Source: an uncultured Bacteroidales bacterium
GTDB lineage: Bacteria; Bacteroidota; Bacteroidia; Bacteroidales; Muribaculaceae
DNA length: 29,838 nucleotides
NCBI GenBank assembly: GCA_905210435.1
Contig: CAJLWO010000031.1
Coordinates: 1-29,838 of the forward strand
Direction: 5' to 3'
Positions 8,888-17,460 of this stretch are shown here, piece by piece (the first letter of the stretch is position 1; every line of letters starts with the position of its first letter). The notes below the pieces were generated by a model. The model was not told where the DNA came from and ran no database searches. It worked only from the letters and a program-made list of their open reading frames with translations. Made by a program: the position numbers and the translations under genes.

Positions 8888-9994
8888 TCACATTCGCTTT
8901 TTCTTTCTGACAACCTCCTCATACACGCGTACCGTAGCCTCGGCTATGCTGTCCCAGTTGTAGTTCGTCAGGTCATAGCGCCGCGGTGTCAGATGCCGGT
9001 CAAGTTTCTCTCCGATTTTCGCGGCAAGGGCGTCGACGTCGCCCACCGGGAAGAAATCGTCGGGCGAAAGTTCCTTTATCCTGTTGGCGGGAATATCGCT
9101 CACCACCACGTCAAGCTCCTCGCTCATAGCCTCAAGCAACGCGATAGGCAGTCCCTCGTGGTACGACGGCAGCACGAAAAGCGCAGCGTTATGTCCGAGC
9201 TGATTGAGCTTTTCACCCTTGATGAATCCCGTGAACACCACTCCGGCTTCCTTGCCCGTGCGCTTCAGCTCCTCGCTGTATTGGTCGGGATGGTCGCTGT
9301 CGCCCGCAATCGCGAGCTTTATATCACTGCGTCCGAGCCGCTTATAGGCTTCGATAAGGTCGTGGAATCCCTTCTCCTTCACGAAGCGGCCTATCGTCAC
9401 TATATATTTGCCCGGTTCAAGTCCGAGCGACTCTATATAGTCGGTGGCACCGGATACCGACGGACGGTTCACTCCGTTATATATCAGGTCAGTGTCCTCA
9501 CGCCCGTATTTCGTGCGCAATATATCGGCAATCACAGTCGAGATGACGATTACACGGTTGGAGAAACGTGTCCCCCACCGTTCGCCGGTCTTGAGCACCG
9601 TTTTTGCCATCCGTCCCCACTTTCCGCGGTCATAATCGGGACCATGGTTGGTCATCACCACCTTCATGCCGAGCAAACGCGCCAGAGGCACCATGATTGA
9701 CGGCCCGATAGCATGCACATGCAGCACATCGGCCTTCATTCTGCGAGCCTTTATGACAGCTAAGAACGTATGTATGACAGCCTCGAAACTTTTCTTGCGC
9801 GGAGTATAGAGGTCGACAAGTTTCACCCCCTTGTACTCCTTGATTCGGTTGTCGTCAGACACATAGCACCGGCGACGTATCACCGTCACATCATGCCCCA
9901 TCGCCGCAATCCGCGGATACAGGTTCTCGCAATGCGTCTCCACTCCCCCCGATATATCGGGTATCCCCCGTGTCCCGGTAACAACTATCTTCAT
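8888..9994 (-). CDS. GT4-family glycosyltransferase
   Basis: A 368-aa retaining glycosyltransferase with the GT-B fold, transferring a sugar from a nucleotide donor to a growing surface glycan at the cytoplasmic face of the membrane. The N-terminal domain begins with the donor/acceptor loop GTRGIPDISGGVE (residues 7-19), typical of GT4. The C-terminal domain shows GRFVKEKGF (202-210) and the E-x7-E signature with Glu280 and Glu288 (YHEGLPIALLE). There is no signal peptide. Its start codon overlaps the stop of the preceding glycosyltransferase in an ATGA arrangement (9991-9994), indicating translational coupling. The sugar specificity cannot be read from sequence; the neighbouring UDP-GlcA/UDP-GalA genes make a uronic acid plausible for one of the two transferases. 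Confidence 0.88.
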   Translation of the reverse strand: MKIVVTGTRGIPDISGGVETHCENLYPRIAAMGHDVTVIRRRCYVSDDNRIKEYKGVKLVDLYTPRKKSFEAVIHTFLAVIKARRMKADVLHVHAIGPSIMVPLARLLGMKVVMTNHGPDYDRGKWGRMAKTVLKTGERWGTRFSNRVIVISTVIADILRTKYGREDTDLIYNGVNRPSVSGATDYIESLGLEPGKYIVTIGRFVKEKGFHDLIEAYKRLGRSDIKLAIAGDSDHPDQYSEELKRTGKEAGVVFTGFIKGEKLNQLGHNAALFVLPSYHEGLPIALLEAMSEELDVVVSDIPANRIKELSPDDFFPVGDVDALAAKIGEKLDRHLTPRRYDLTNYNWDSIAEATVRVYEEVVRKKKRM

Positions 9995-11052
9995 CGGCCG
10001 AGTAATTTTATTATCAGTTCATTATAGCGCTCGGCAAACAACTCTTTGGTAAAATTAGCCTTAAGCCGTTGCTTGCTTCTGCGTCCCATTTCACGTCTCA
10101 GCCCTGCATCGGAGGCAAGCTCAACGATATGCCCGGCCATCGACATATAGTCGCCTGTGGCATCTATATATCCGTTGTATCCATGCTCCACGAGCACTTC
10201 ATTATCGCCGACCGATGTCGCCACTACGGGCATGTCGGCGTTCATACCTTCCATAATGGAATTGCTTATCCCCTCGAATAGCGATGTCGACAGATAAATG
10301 TCGGCATTTCGGAGTTCTTCGGAGATATGGTCGGAATTTATAAGTATTCTGGTTATATCATTGATACCGGCTTCGCTGACCCATCCGCGCACCTGCGCCT
10401 CAAGTTCGCCGTATCCGATAATAGTGAACCTCAGTTTCGGAATGCCGCGCGCAGCCTCAGCCACCGCCCTGATGGCCGTATGATAATCCTTTTGCGCTAC
10501 AAAACGTCCTACGGTTATGACATCGACCGTATCTTTTTCCGGACGTTCGCGGTAATCGTCAATAGGATCGAAGCAGTTGGGGATGACTTCAATTTTGCTT
10601 CTCTTGAAACCGGTAGCGGCAAAATGCCTTTTGCCTGATTCACAATTGCTGACTGATGCCACGCCTCCCCACCGGCTCAATATCGCGTCGGCGATGTGCT
10701 TTGTAAGAGGCAGTTTTGAATTGCGGATACCGGTCACCACACGTGTCGCAGAGCCGCGGCTTGCCCTTACGCTGTAATAATTGGCTGCCGTCAGATAGGA
10801 AAATATCAAATCGGGAGCCGCTGTTCTGATATATTGCCGGTATTGGGCAAGCCGCTCCTTTCTTTCTCCTACGAATTTCACTATGCTGATGCCGGGCACA
10901 AGCATGTCGATATACTTCTCATGAACCTTTTCTCCATTAAGTATTATGAATGCGACATAATGACGGGGCGCAAGAGCGTTCGCCAACATGACAGCCTGCT
11001 TTTCAGCACCGCCACTGGTAAGATTCTTTACACAAATTCCTATCTTTGGCAT
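9991..11052 (-). CDS. GT4-family glycosyltransferase
   Basis: A second GT-B glycosyltransferase (353 aa), first of the coupled pair. The N-terminal NLTSGGAEKQ loop (residues 10-19) is the glycine-rich acceptor/donor region common in GT4 enzymes. GRFVAQKDYHTAI (182-194) marks the start of the second domain, and Glu260 and Glu268 in FEGISNSIMEG form the E-x7-E nucleotide-sugar motif. It is clearly diverged from its downstream partner, so it probably forms a different linkage. It lies 163 nt downstream of the UDP-glucose dehydrogenase gene; that gap contains a GTAG-headed hairpin. Donor and acceptor are unknown. Confidence 0.88.
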   Translation of the reverse strand: MPKIGICVKNLTSGGAEKQAVMLANALAPRHYVAFIILNGEKVHEKYIDMLVPGISIVKFVGERKERLAQYRQYIRTAAPDLIFSYLTAANYYSVRASRGSATRVVTGIRNSKLPLTKHIADAILSRWGGVASVSNCESGKRHFAATGFKRSKIEVIPNCFDPIDDYRERPEKDTVDVITVGRFVAQKDYHTAIRAVAEAARGIPKLRFTIIGYGELEAQVRGWVSEAGINDITRILINSDHISEELRNADIYLSTSLFEGISNSIMEGMNADMPVVATSVGDNEVLVEHGYNGYIDATGDYMSMAGHIVELASDAGLRREMGRRSKQRLKANFTKELFAERYNELIIKLLGR

Positions 11053-11118
11053 TATTACATATCAATCTTGAGAAACAGCCGGGGTATTGCAAAACGTATA
11101 ATATTATTACTCCATCCT

Positions 11119-11144
11119 GTAGGGCTGCACCCCGGTGCAGCCCT
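11119..11144 (+). repeat. GTAG-headed hairpin (REP-like) between ugd and the glycosyltransferases
   Basis: GTAG at 11119-11122 opens a nearly perfect palindrome: AGGGCTGCACC (11121-11131) pairs with GGTGCAGCCCT (11134-11144). It sits in the 163-nt gap of a same-strand gene cluster. A minus-strand TATTTTTG at 11186-11179 upstream of it resembles a -7 promoter element but lacks a -33 partner, so a separate glycosyltransferase promoter is only a weak possibility. Confidence 0.55.
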
Positions 11145-11215
11145 CATGCAGCCGTCAACGTCAGTTTTGCAATACACTCAAAAATAATTTATTGACGATT
11201 AACAGCTCTCCGGCA

Positions 11216-12535
11216 TCAGCGGCCGATGCAGTGGTAGGTAAATCCCTGCTGCGACATTTCGGCGGGGTCGTAGATATTGCGCCCGTCGAGCACTATCGGA
11301 GTGCGCATCGCATGCTTCACGACGCCCCACGACGGCAGACGGAACTGCTTCCACTCGGTCAGCAGCAGCAGCGCGTCGGCATCAAGCACGGCGTCATACA
11401 TATCCTTGGCGTACTTGACCTTGTCGCCTACGCGGCGGCGGCACTCGTCCATCGCTATCGGGTCGAACACCACCACTTCGGCTCCGGCCTCGGTAAGTTT
11501 ATCGATGAGCACAAGGGCTGTGGCCTCGCGCATGTCGTCGGTCTCCGGCTTGAATGCCAGTCCCCACAGGGCTATGCGCTTGCCCCGGATTCCTTCCTCT
11601 CCACCCATCTCACGTTTCAGCTTCTCATAGAGTATGCCTTTCTGGCATTCGTTGACAGCCTCTACCGCCTTGAGCACGCGCATTTCATAACCGTTGCGCT
11701 CGGCAGTCTTGATAAGTGCCTTGACATCCTTAGGGAAACAGGAACCTCCGTACCCGCAGCCGGGATAGAGGAACTTCGAGCCGATACGCACATCGGCGCC
11801 TATGCCTTTGCGCACCATATTTACATCGGCGCCGACTATCTCGCACAGATTTGCAATATCGTTCATGAACGATATGCGGGTGGCAAGCATCGAGTTGGCA
11901 GCGTATTTTATCATCTCGGCCGACGGTATGTCGGTGAATATGATGCGGTTGTTGGTAAGCATGAACGGGTGGTAGAGCTTGGCCATAAGTTTTCTGGCAC
12001 GCTCGGAGTCAACACCTATCACCACACGGTCCGGGCTCATGAAATCCTTGATGGCAGCGCCCTCCTTCAGAAACTCGGGATTGGATGCCACGTCAAATTC
12101 TATCGTCTCGCCACGCGACGCGAGCTCGCCGTTGATGGCGTCGCGCACCTTGGCCGCCGTACCTACCGGCACCGTCGACTTCGTCACGAGTATAGTATAT
12201 TTCTTTATGTTGCGGCCGAATTCGCGTGCCACGTTGAGCACATACTGCAGGTCGGCCGAACCATCCTCGTCGGGTGGCGTGCCGACAGCGCTGAACACTA
12301 TGTCGACATCATCAAGGCATTCGGCGAGCGACGTACTGAATTTCAACCGTCCCTCCTTAATGTTGCGTGTCACCATCTCGTCCAGTCCCGGCTCATAGAT
12401 AGGTATCTCGCCCGCTTTGAGTCTGGCAATCTTGTTTGTATCAATATCTACACATGTCACGTTGACACCCATCTCGGCGAAACATGTTCCCGAGACGAGG
12501 CCAACGTATCCTGTTCCTACTACTGCTATATTCAT
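11216..12535 (-). CDS. ugd: UDP-glucose 6-dehydrogenase
   Basis: Oxidises UDP-glucose to UDP-glucuronate with two NAD+, a cytoplasmic step that feeds uronic-acid-containing polysaccharide synthesis. The 439-aa length is standard. The N-terminal Rossmann motif GTGYVGL is at residues 7-13, with STVPVGT (120-126) and NPEFLKEG (152-159) following. The catalytic cysteine is Cys266 in GYGGSCFPKD, with Lys210 and Asp270 as the usual helpers. The C-terminal UDP-binding domain includes GLAFKPETDDMREA. It begins the minus-strand sugar cluster 96 nt downstream of rnr and is followed by two glycosyltransferases and the epimerase that would use its product. Confidence 0.96.
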   Translation of the reverse strand: MNIAVVGTGYVGLVSGTCFAEMGVNVTCVDIDTNKIARLKAGEIPIYEPGLDEMVTRNIKEGRLKFSTSLAECLDDVDIVFSAVGTPPDEDGSADLQYVLNVAREFGRNIKKYTILVTKSTVPVGTAAKVRDAINGELASRGETIEFDVASNPEFLKEGAAIKDFMSPDRVVIGVDSERARKLMAKLYHPFMLTNNRIIFTDIPSAEMIKYAANSMLATRISFMNDIANLCEIVGADVNMVRKGIGADVRIGSKFLYPGCGYGGSCFPKDVKALIKTAERNGYEMRVLKAVEAVNECQKGILYEKLKREMGGEEGIRGKRIALWGLAFKPETDDMREATALVLIDKLTEAGAEVVVFDPIAMDECRRRVGDKVKYAKDMYDAVLDADALLLLTEWKQFRLPSWGVVKHAMRTPIVLDGRNIYDPAEMSQQGFTYHCIGR

Positions 12536-12631
12536 GACGGCTGTAATGTGAATATGGTATGGTTAATTTTCTATTTCTGTTGTATCGTAAACTTTTTCCG
12601 GCGGCAAAATCACTGCGCGCCATACTTCATA

Positions 12632-14884
12632 TTATTTTTTCGTCTTGCGCCGGCCGCCGTGGTGCTGGGCCGCTTTTTTCGCCGATGTGGCCGCAAGCGC
12701 CTGCTCCACGGTCACTGTCTTGCCCATGGCGTCCTCACCGCGTGCTGCTGCGTTTTCATCGACAATAGCGAAATCGAGCTGCTTTTTGTCGAGATTGGCG
12801 CGGGCTACCCTCACCTTTATATTGTCGCCGAGACGGTAACGGTGATTGTGGCGGCGTCCTACCAGACAATAATTCTTCTCGTCAAGGTCATAGAAATCAT
12901 CGGCAAGGTCACGCACGGGCACGAGACCCTCGCATTTGTTCTCGTTGATTTCCACATAGAGTCCCCACTCGGTCACACCTGAGATTACCCCCTCGTATTC
13001 CTCGCCCAAATGGTCGTTCATATACTCCACCTGCTTGTATTTGATTGAGGCGCGCTCGGCGTTGGCAGCTAATTGCTCCATGTCGGAAGAGTGCTTGCAC
13101 AGCATCTCGAGTTTCTCGGCATTGACCGTACGTCCCCCCGCCAGATACTTTTCAAGCAGACGGTGCACCATCATGTCGGGATAGCGTCGTATCGGCGAAG
13201 TGAAGTGCGTATAGTAATCGAATCCGAGACCATAGTGGCCTATGTTGGTGGTAGTGTATATGGCTTTTGCCATCGAGCGTATCGCCAGCGTGGAAAGGAA
13301 ATTTTCCTCCCCTTTCCCCTTGACATCGGCAAGCATGCGGTTGATTGATTTGTTGACCTCGCGCGGACTGCCGCTCGACTTCACTTTGTAGCCGAACGTG
13401 CGCGACAGCGTCGACAGGTCGGAGAGTTTGCCGGGGTCGGGCATGTCGTGAACGCGGTATACAAATGCTTTAGGTTTCTTCTTTCCCTGCGGCATTCCGA
13501 TTGCCTGCGCCACGGTCTTGTTGGCCAGCAGCATAAACTCCTCTATAAGTTTATTGGCATCTTTCGACTCCTTGAAATATACGCCGGTAGGATGACCGTT
13601 CTCGTCGATGTCGAAACGCACCTCCAGGCGGTCAAACTCTACCGAGCCCTCCTCATAGCGCTCCTTGCGCAATATCTTGGCAAGACGGTCGAGAGTGGTA
13701 AGTTCCTCGGCATAGTCCCCTTTGCCGGTCTCTATCACCTCCTGCGCCTCCTCGTAAGTGAAGCGCCGGTTGGAGCGTGTCACCGTACGGGTGATATTGC
13801 TGTCGAGCACCTTGCCGTTGTCGTCCATCTTGAATATGCACGAGAATGTCAGCTTGTCTTCGTCGGGACGGAGCGAACAGATACCGTTGCTCAGATGCTC
13901 GGGAAGCATCGGCACCACGCGGTCTACCAGATATACCGAGGTAGCGCGCTTCTGCGCCTCCTTGTCGATAATCGTATCAGGCTTCACGTAGTGGGTCACG
14001 TCGGCAATATGCACTCCGATTTCCCATTTGCCGTCCTTAAGGCGGCGTATCGAGAGGGCGTCGTCGAAGTCCTTCGCGTCCTTGGGGTCAATGGTAAAGG
14101 TCGTGACATCGCGCATGTCGAGACGCTGTGCCACCACTTCGGGAGTGATGCCGGCGTCGATTCTTTTCGCGGCCTTGTCGACCGATTCCGGATATATGTA
14201 CGGCAGGCCGAACTCAGCCATGATAGCGTTGATTTCGGCGTTGTTCTCACCCTTCTTGCCCAAAATGTCGACCACCTCACCTTTCGGATTCTTGGTATCG
14301 TCGGTCCATTCGGTAATTCTCACCACAGCTTTGTCGCCGGTCACTCCCCCCTTTAGTTTTGCCTTGGGGATGAAGATGTCCGACGCAAGATATTTCGAGT
14401 CGGTGAGCAGATAGGCGAAATGCTTGTCGACCTTCAGCGTGCCGATAAACACCTGCGGCTTCCGCTCGATTATTTCAACGACCTCGGCCTCAGGCTCGGC
14501 ACCGCGGCGACGCGCGGCGATTGTGACGCTCACACGGTCGCCGTTGAGAGCGTGCATCGAGTTGCGTTCGGCCACGAAGATTGCCTCATCGTCATCGTCG
14601 ATGATTACCGAATTTTTGCCGTTGCTACGGCGTATGAACGTGCCGGTGGCGTAGCTCGAACGCGTTGGAGCCTTGTAGCGGCCGGGAGCCGTCTCCAGTA
14701 TATCACCGTCAAACGCCAGCTCAGCCAGATAGAGAGCCACGGCACGCTGATTGATGGGCGTCGTGGCGTCGATAGCGTGTGCCACCTGCTTGTAATTGAA
14801 GGTATTGTTACCTTGCTTGCTTATATACTCGTCAACTTGTGCGCGAAGGCGGTCGACTCCTTTTTTGGAATATGAACGAACCAT
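12632..14884 (-). CDS. rnr: ribonuclease R (3'-5' exoribonuclease)
   Basis: Hydrolytic, processive 3'-5' exoribonuclease of the RNB family that degrades structured RNA. At 750 aa it has the usual order: winged-helix N-terminus (about 5-70), two cold-shock domains (about 80-230), the catalytic RNB domain (about 255-590) and a C-terminal S1 domain (about 640-720) with a short basic tail ending KKTKK. The metal-binding acidic residues Asp266, Asp272, Asp274 and Asp275 are intact in DPKDAKDFDDA. The ATG at 14884 gives a normal N-terminus. It lies downstream of gyrB on the same strand, but the 268-nt gap holds an unusual repeat array, and I could not find a clean promoter of its own. Confidence 0.96.
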   Translation of the reverse strand: MVRSYSKKGVDRLRAQVDEYISKQGNNTFNYKQVAHAIDATTPINQRAVALYLAELAFDGDILETAPGRYKAPTRSSYATGTFIRRSNGKNSVIIDDDDEAIFVAERNSMHALNGDRVSVTIAARRRGAEPEAEVVEIIERKPQVFIGTLKVDKHFAYLLTDSKYLASDIFIPKAKLKGGVTGDKAVVRITEWTDDTKNPKGEVVDILGKKGENNAEINAIMAEFGLPYIYPESVDKAAKRIDAGITPEVVAQRLDMRDVTTFTIDPKDAKDFDDALSIRRLKDGKWEIGVHIADVTHYVKPDTIIDKEAQKRATSVYLVDRVVPMLPEHLSNGICSLRPDEDKLTFSCIFKMDDNGKVLDSNITRTVTRSNRRFTYEEAQEVIETGKGDYAEELTTLDRLAKILRKERYEEGSVEFDRLEVRFDIDENGHPTGVYFKESKDANKLIEEFMLLANKTVAQAIGMPQGKKKPKAFVYRVHDMPDPGKLSDLSTLSRTFGYKVKSSGSPREVNKSINRMLADVKGKGEENFLSTLAIRSMAKAIYTTTNIGHYGLGFDYYTHFTSPIRRYPDMMVHRLLEKYLAGGRTVNAEKLEMLCKHSSDMEQLAANAERASIKYKQVEYMNDHLGEEYEGVISGVTEWGLYVEINENKCEGLVPVRDLADDFYDLDEKNYCLVGRRHNHRYRLGDNIKVRVARANLDKKQLDFAIVDENAAARGEDAMGKTVTVEQALAATSAKKAAQHHGGRRKTKK

Positions 14885-15017
14885 TTTTCAGCTGTTTGTC
14901 TTAATTTGTGATATACTTAGTAATCCCTCTCCGCTTAGATAAACAATTTTGATTACATCATGTTTGCTCGAAGCCTTGCGAATATTCCGTCGCTATCGGC
15001 AGCCAAACTGCCATATC
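14885..15017. other. intergenic DNA upstream of rnr, nothing recognised
   Basis: AT-rich DNA between the repeat array and rnr. I see no open frame, no tRNA-like fold and no complete TTTG/TAnnTTTG promoter on the minus strand. rnr may be read through from gyrB or use a promoter of another type. Confidence 0.4.
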
Positions 15018-15149
15018 AGCTACTTTAGCTATTGTAGCTATTTTTAGCTATCATAGCTACAATAGCTGTCTTAGCTACTTTAGCTATTCAGCCACCTTAG
15101 CTATTCAGCCACCTTAGCTATTCAGCCACCTTAGCCATTCAGCCGCCCG
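15018..15149. repeat. 8-10-nt period AGCTA-type repeat array downstream of gyrB
   Basis: Fifteen AGCT or AGCC cores start at 15018, 15027, 15036, 15046, 15055, 15064, 15073, 15082, 15090, 15099, 15107, 15116, 15124, 15133 and 15141, i.e. at 8-10-nt intervals. The first half is built on the palindromic hexamer TAGCTA with variable three-base spacers. The second half is a 17-nt higher-order repeat, TAGCTATTCAGCCACCT, present about three times and decaying towards gyrB. It begins within a few bases of the gyrB stop codon. It is not a CRISPR: units are too short and spacers trivial. Confidence 0.85.
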
Positions 15150-15152
15150 CGC

Positions 15153-17087
15153 TTACGCGTCGATATTGGCGTAGGTGGCGTTCTGCTCGATGAAGTCGCG
15201 GCGCTGCGCCACATCCTCACCCATAAGCATAGAGAATATGCGGTCGGCGGCGGCGGCATCGCTGATGGTCACCTGCTTGAGAAGACGGTACTGCGGGTCC
15301 ATGGTAGTCTCGCGCAACTCCTGCGCGCTCATCTCACCAAGACCTTTGTAGCGCTGCACTTTCACACGGTCACCGTTCTGCGCTATGCAGCTCTGGAGTT
15401 GCTGTTCGTTCCAGCAATATTCAAGCACCTTGTTGCCGCGCGAACATTTGTACAACGGCGGCGTGGCGAGATACAGATAGCCTTGCTCGATAATCGGACG
15501 CATGCGGCGGAAGAAGAATGTCATCAGCAGCGTGGCGATGTGCGATCCGTCGACATCGGCATCGGTCATGATTATAATCTTATGGTAAGCGAGCTTCGAC
15601 AGGTTGGCCTCCTTGGAGTCCTCCTCAGTGCCGATAGTCACACGAAGCGCGCGGAACATATTGGTAATCTCCTCGTTGTCGAATATCTTGTGGTCCATCG
15701 CCTTCTCCACGTTAAGGATTTTACCGCGGAGCGGGAGGATTGCCTGGAAACGGCGGTCGCGGCCCATCTTTGCGGTACCGCCTGCCGAGTCTCCCTCGAC
15801 GATGAAAAGTTCGCAATCCTCGGCCGTACGCGACGAGCAGTCGGCCAGTTTGCCGGGAAGTCCGCCCCCGTAGAGCGGCGACTTGCGCTGTATCTTCACG
15901 CGGGCGTTGTAGGCCGCATGACGTGCCTGGGCGGCCACTATCACTTTGTCGACGATAGTGCGTGCCTGCTTGGGATGCTCCTCGAGATAGTTGCGGAGCG
16001 TCTCCGACACGGCTGTCTGCACGGCACCGATTACCTCGTTGTTGCCGAGCTTGGTCTTGGTCTGACCCTCAAACTGCGGCTCCATCACCTTGACCGACAC
16101 CACAGCCGTAAGGCCTTCGCGGAAGTCCTCGGCCGAGATGTCCACCTTCACCTTCTCGAGCAGCTTGTTATCCTCGGCATATTTCTTGAGGGTCTGCGTG
16201 AGTCCGCGGCGGAAACCGGTGAGGTGTGTTCCACCCTCTATGGTGTTGATATTGTTGACAAACGAATAGACGTTTTCGTTATAAGTGGAGTTGTAGGTAA
16301 GAGCCACTTCCACGGGAATGCCCTGACGCTCGGTGCTCAGGTCGATAACATCGTTGATGAGCGATTCTTTGTTCGAGTCGATATACTGAACGAATTCGCG
16401 CAGACCTGTCTCCGAGAAAAATTCCTCGAATTTCGGATTGCCCTCGGCATCGCGCTGGCGCAGGTCGGTAAGCGACAGATGTATGCCCGCGTTAAGGAAC
16501 GCGAGATCACGCAGACGGTTGGCAAGCGTCTCGTAATCATAAACCGTGACGGTAAATATCGACGCATCGGGACGGAACGTCACCGACGTACCCGTCGTTT
16601 CGCTCTCGCCTATCACCATAAGCTCCGTAGTCGGCTTGCCGCACGAATATTCTTGAGCGTATATCTTGCCTCCGCGGCGCACCTCGGCACGCAGATAGGT
16701 CGAAAGCGCGTTGACGCATGACACGCCCACGCCGTGCAGACCGCCCGACACCTTGTAGGAACCCTTGTCGAACTTACCGCCCGCGTGAAGCACCGTCAGC
16801 ACCACTTCGAGTGCGCTCTTATGCTCCTTCTCATGCATATCTACAGGAATACCGCGTCCGTTGTCAACCACCGTGATTGAATTGTCCTCATTGATTGTCA
16901 CCTCGATATGAGTGGCATAACCTGCCAAAGCCTCGTCTATCGAGTTGTCGACAACCTCATATACCAAGTGATGGAGACCTTTTACGCTTATATCACCGAT
17001 ATACATCGCCGGACGCTTGCGCACGGCTTCCAGACCTTCAAGCACTTGAATATTACTCGCGCTATATTCCTCTACTTCTTCTGACAT
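15153..17087 (-). CDS. gyrB: DNA gyrase subunit B
   Basis: ATPase/TOPRIM subunit of the type IIA topoisomerase that introduces negative supercoils. At 644 aa this is the short form without the extra TOPRIM insertion of proteobacterial GyrB. The GHKL ATPase domain has Glu44, Asp47 and Asn48, DNGRGIP (75-81) and GGLHGVG (115-121); the transducer has the QTK loop (342-344). TOPRIM carries Glu431 in EGDSAGG and Asp509, Asp511 and Asp513 in DADVDGSH; QRYKGLGEM follows at 578-586. The ending FIEQNATYANIDA is GyrB-like and argues against ParE. It has its own promoter at 17281-17312, giving a leader of nearly 190 nt. gyrA is not in the window. Confidence 0.96.
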   Translation of the reverse strand: MSEEVEEYSASNIQVLEGLEAVRKRPAMYIGDISVKGLHHLVYEVVDNSIDEALAGYATHIEVTINEDNSITVVDNGRGIPVDMHEKEHKSALEVVLTVLHAGGKFDKGSYKVSGGLHGVGVSCVNALSTYLRAEVRRGGKIYAQEYSCGKPTTELMVIGESETTGTSVTFRPDASIFTVTVYDYETLANRLRDLAFLNAGIHLSLTDLRQRDAEGNPKFEEFFSETGLREFVQYIDSNKESLINDVIDLSTERQGIPVEVALTYNSTYNENVYSFVNNINTIEGGTHLTGFRRGLTQTLKKYAEDNKLLEKVKVDISAEDFREGLTAVVSVKVMEPQFEGQTKTKLGNNEVIGAVQTAVSETLRNYLEEHPKQARTIVDKVIVAAQARHAAYNARVKIQRKSPLYGGGLPGKLADCSSRTAEDCELFIVEGDSAGGTAKMGRDRRFQAILPLRGKILNVEKAMDHKIFDNEEITNMFRALRVTIGTEEDSKEANLSKLAYHKIIIMTDADVDGSHIATLLMTFFFRRMRPIIEQGYLYLATPPLYKCSRGNKVLEYCWNEQQLQSCIAQNGDRVKVQRYKGLGEMSAQELRETTMDPQYRLLKQVTISDAAAADRIFSMLMGEDVAQRRDFIEQNATYANIDA

Positions 17088-17280
17088 AATGTTTTTAAAA
17101 TTGTATTTGCAGTTTTAATTTCACAATAAGCGGTTTCAACTCGACGGCCGGCAATATCTTTTAGATACAAGCCTGATTATCAGGGCAGACATCCCGATTT
17201 CCGACACCGTCCGCAAGAAGCCGCATACCGGGCGGAAACAACCGCCGGGCAGCCCCCGTTTAATACAGCCTTTAACCATG
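17088..17280 (-). other. long 5' leader of gyrB
   Basis: The stretch between the predicted gyrB start site and its ATG has no plausible open frame. It can form a GC hairpin (GGCGG 17231-17235 with CCGCC 17242-17246 plus flanking pairs). Near the gene it becomes AT-rich. It resembles no riboswitch class that I can identify; a structured leader with a regulatory role is possible but unproven. Confidence 0.4.
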
Positions 17281-17312
17281 CAAAAATACTAAAAATCCAC
17301 CATTTTTCCAAA
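17281..17312 (-). promoter_or_regulatory. Bacteroidota-type promoter of gyrB
   Basis: On the minus strand TTTG (17312-17309), a 20-nt spacer and TATTTTTG (17288-17281) match the Bacteroidota sigma consensus TTTG/TAnnTTTG exactly. Transcription would begin near 17275, leaving a leader of about 187 nt before the gyrB ATG. Confidence 0.75.
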
Positions 17313-17365
17313 TATTTTTTACCGCCCGGACGTTCAGCCGCAAAGTCCTGTTCCTCGGGTGATTA

Positions 17366-17397
17366 TAAAAACAAAAAGCCCGGATTCACTCCGGACT
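17366..17397 (-). terminator. intrinsic terminator of dapA
   Basis: Read on the minus strand, AGTCCGGA (17397-17390) pairs with TCCGGGCT (17384-17377) through one G-T wobble around a 5-nt loop, followed by TTTTTGTTTTT (17377-17367). It lies 64 nt after the dapA stop and insulates dapA from the gyrB promoter. Confidence 0.88.
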
Positions 17398-17460
17398 TCA
17401 TGTCATAAATATTTTTCTGTCAACCGCAGCGTGCGCCTGTCCGCTCACCGGGAGCCGCGG

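Noticed and set aside
11135..12982. 615-aa open frame on the plus strand opposite ugd and the end of rnr
   Set aside because: It spans two well-supported minus-strand genes and their gap. The translation is rich in His, Arg and Cys with no domain; it is an antisense by-product of GC-rich codon use.
15018..15149. CRISPR array
   Set aside because: Repeat units are 6-10 nt with 2-4-nt spacers, far below CRISPR sizes, and no cas gene is nearby.
15399..16721. 440-aa open frame opposite gyrB
   Set aside because: It is fully contained within gyrB, whose ATPase and TOPRIM motifs are intact. The translation shows no domain.
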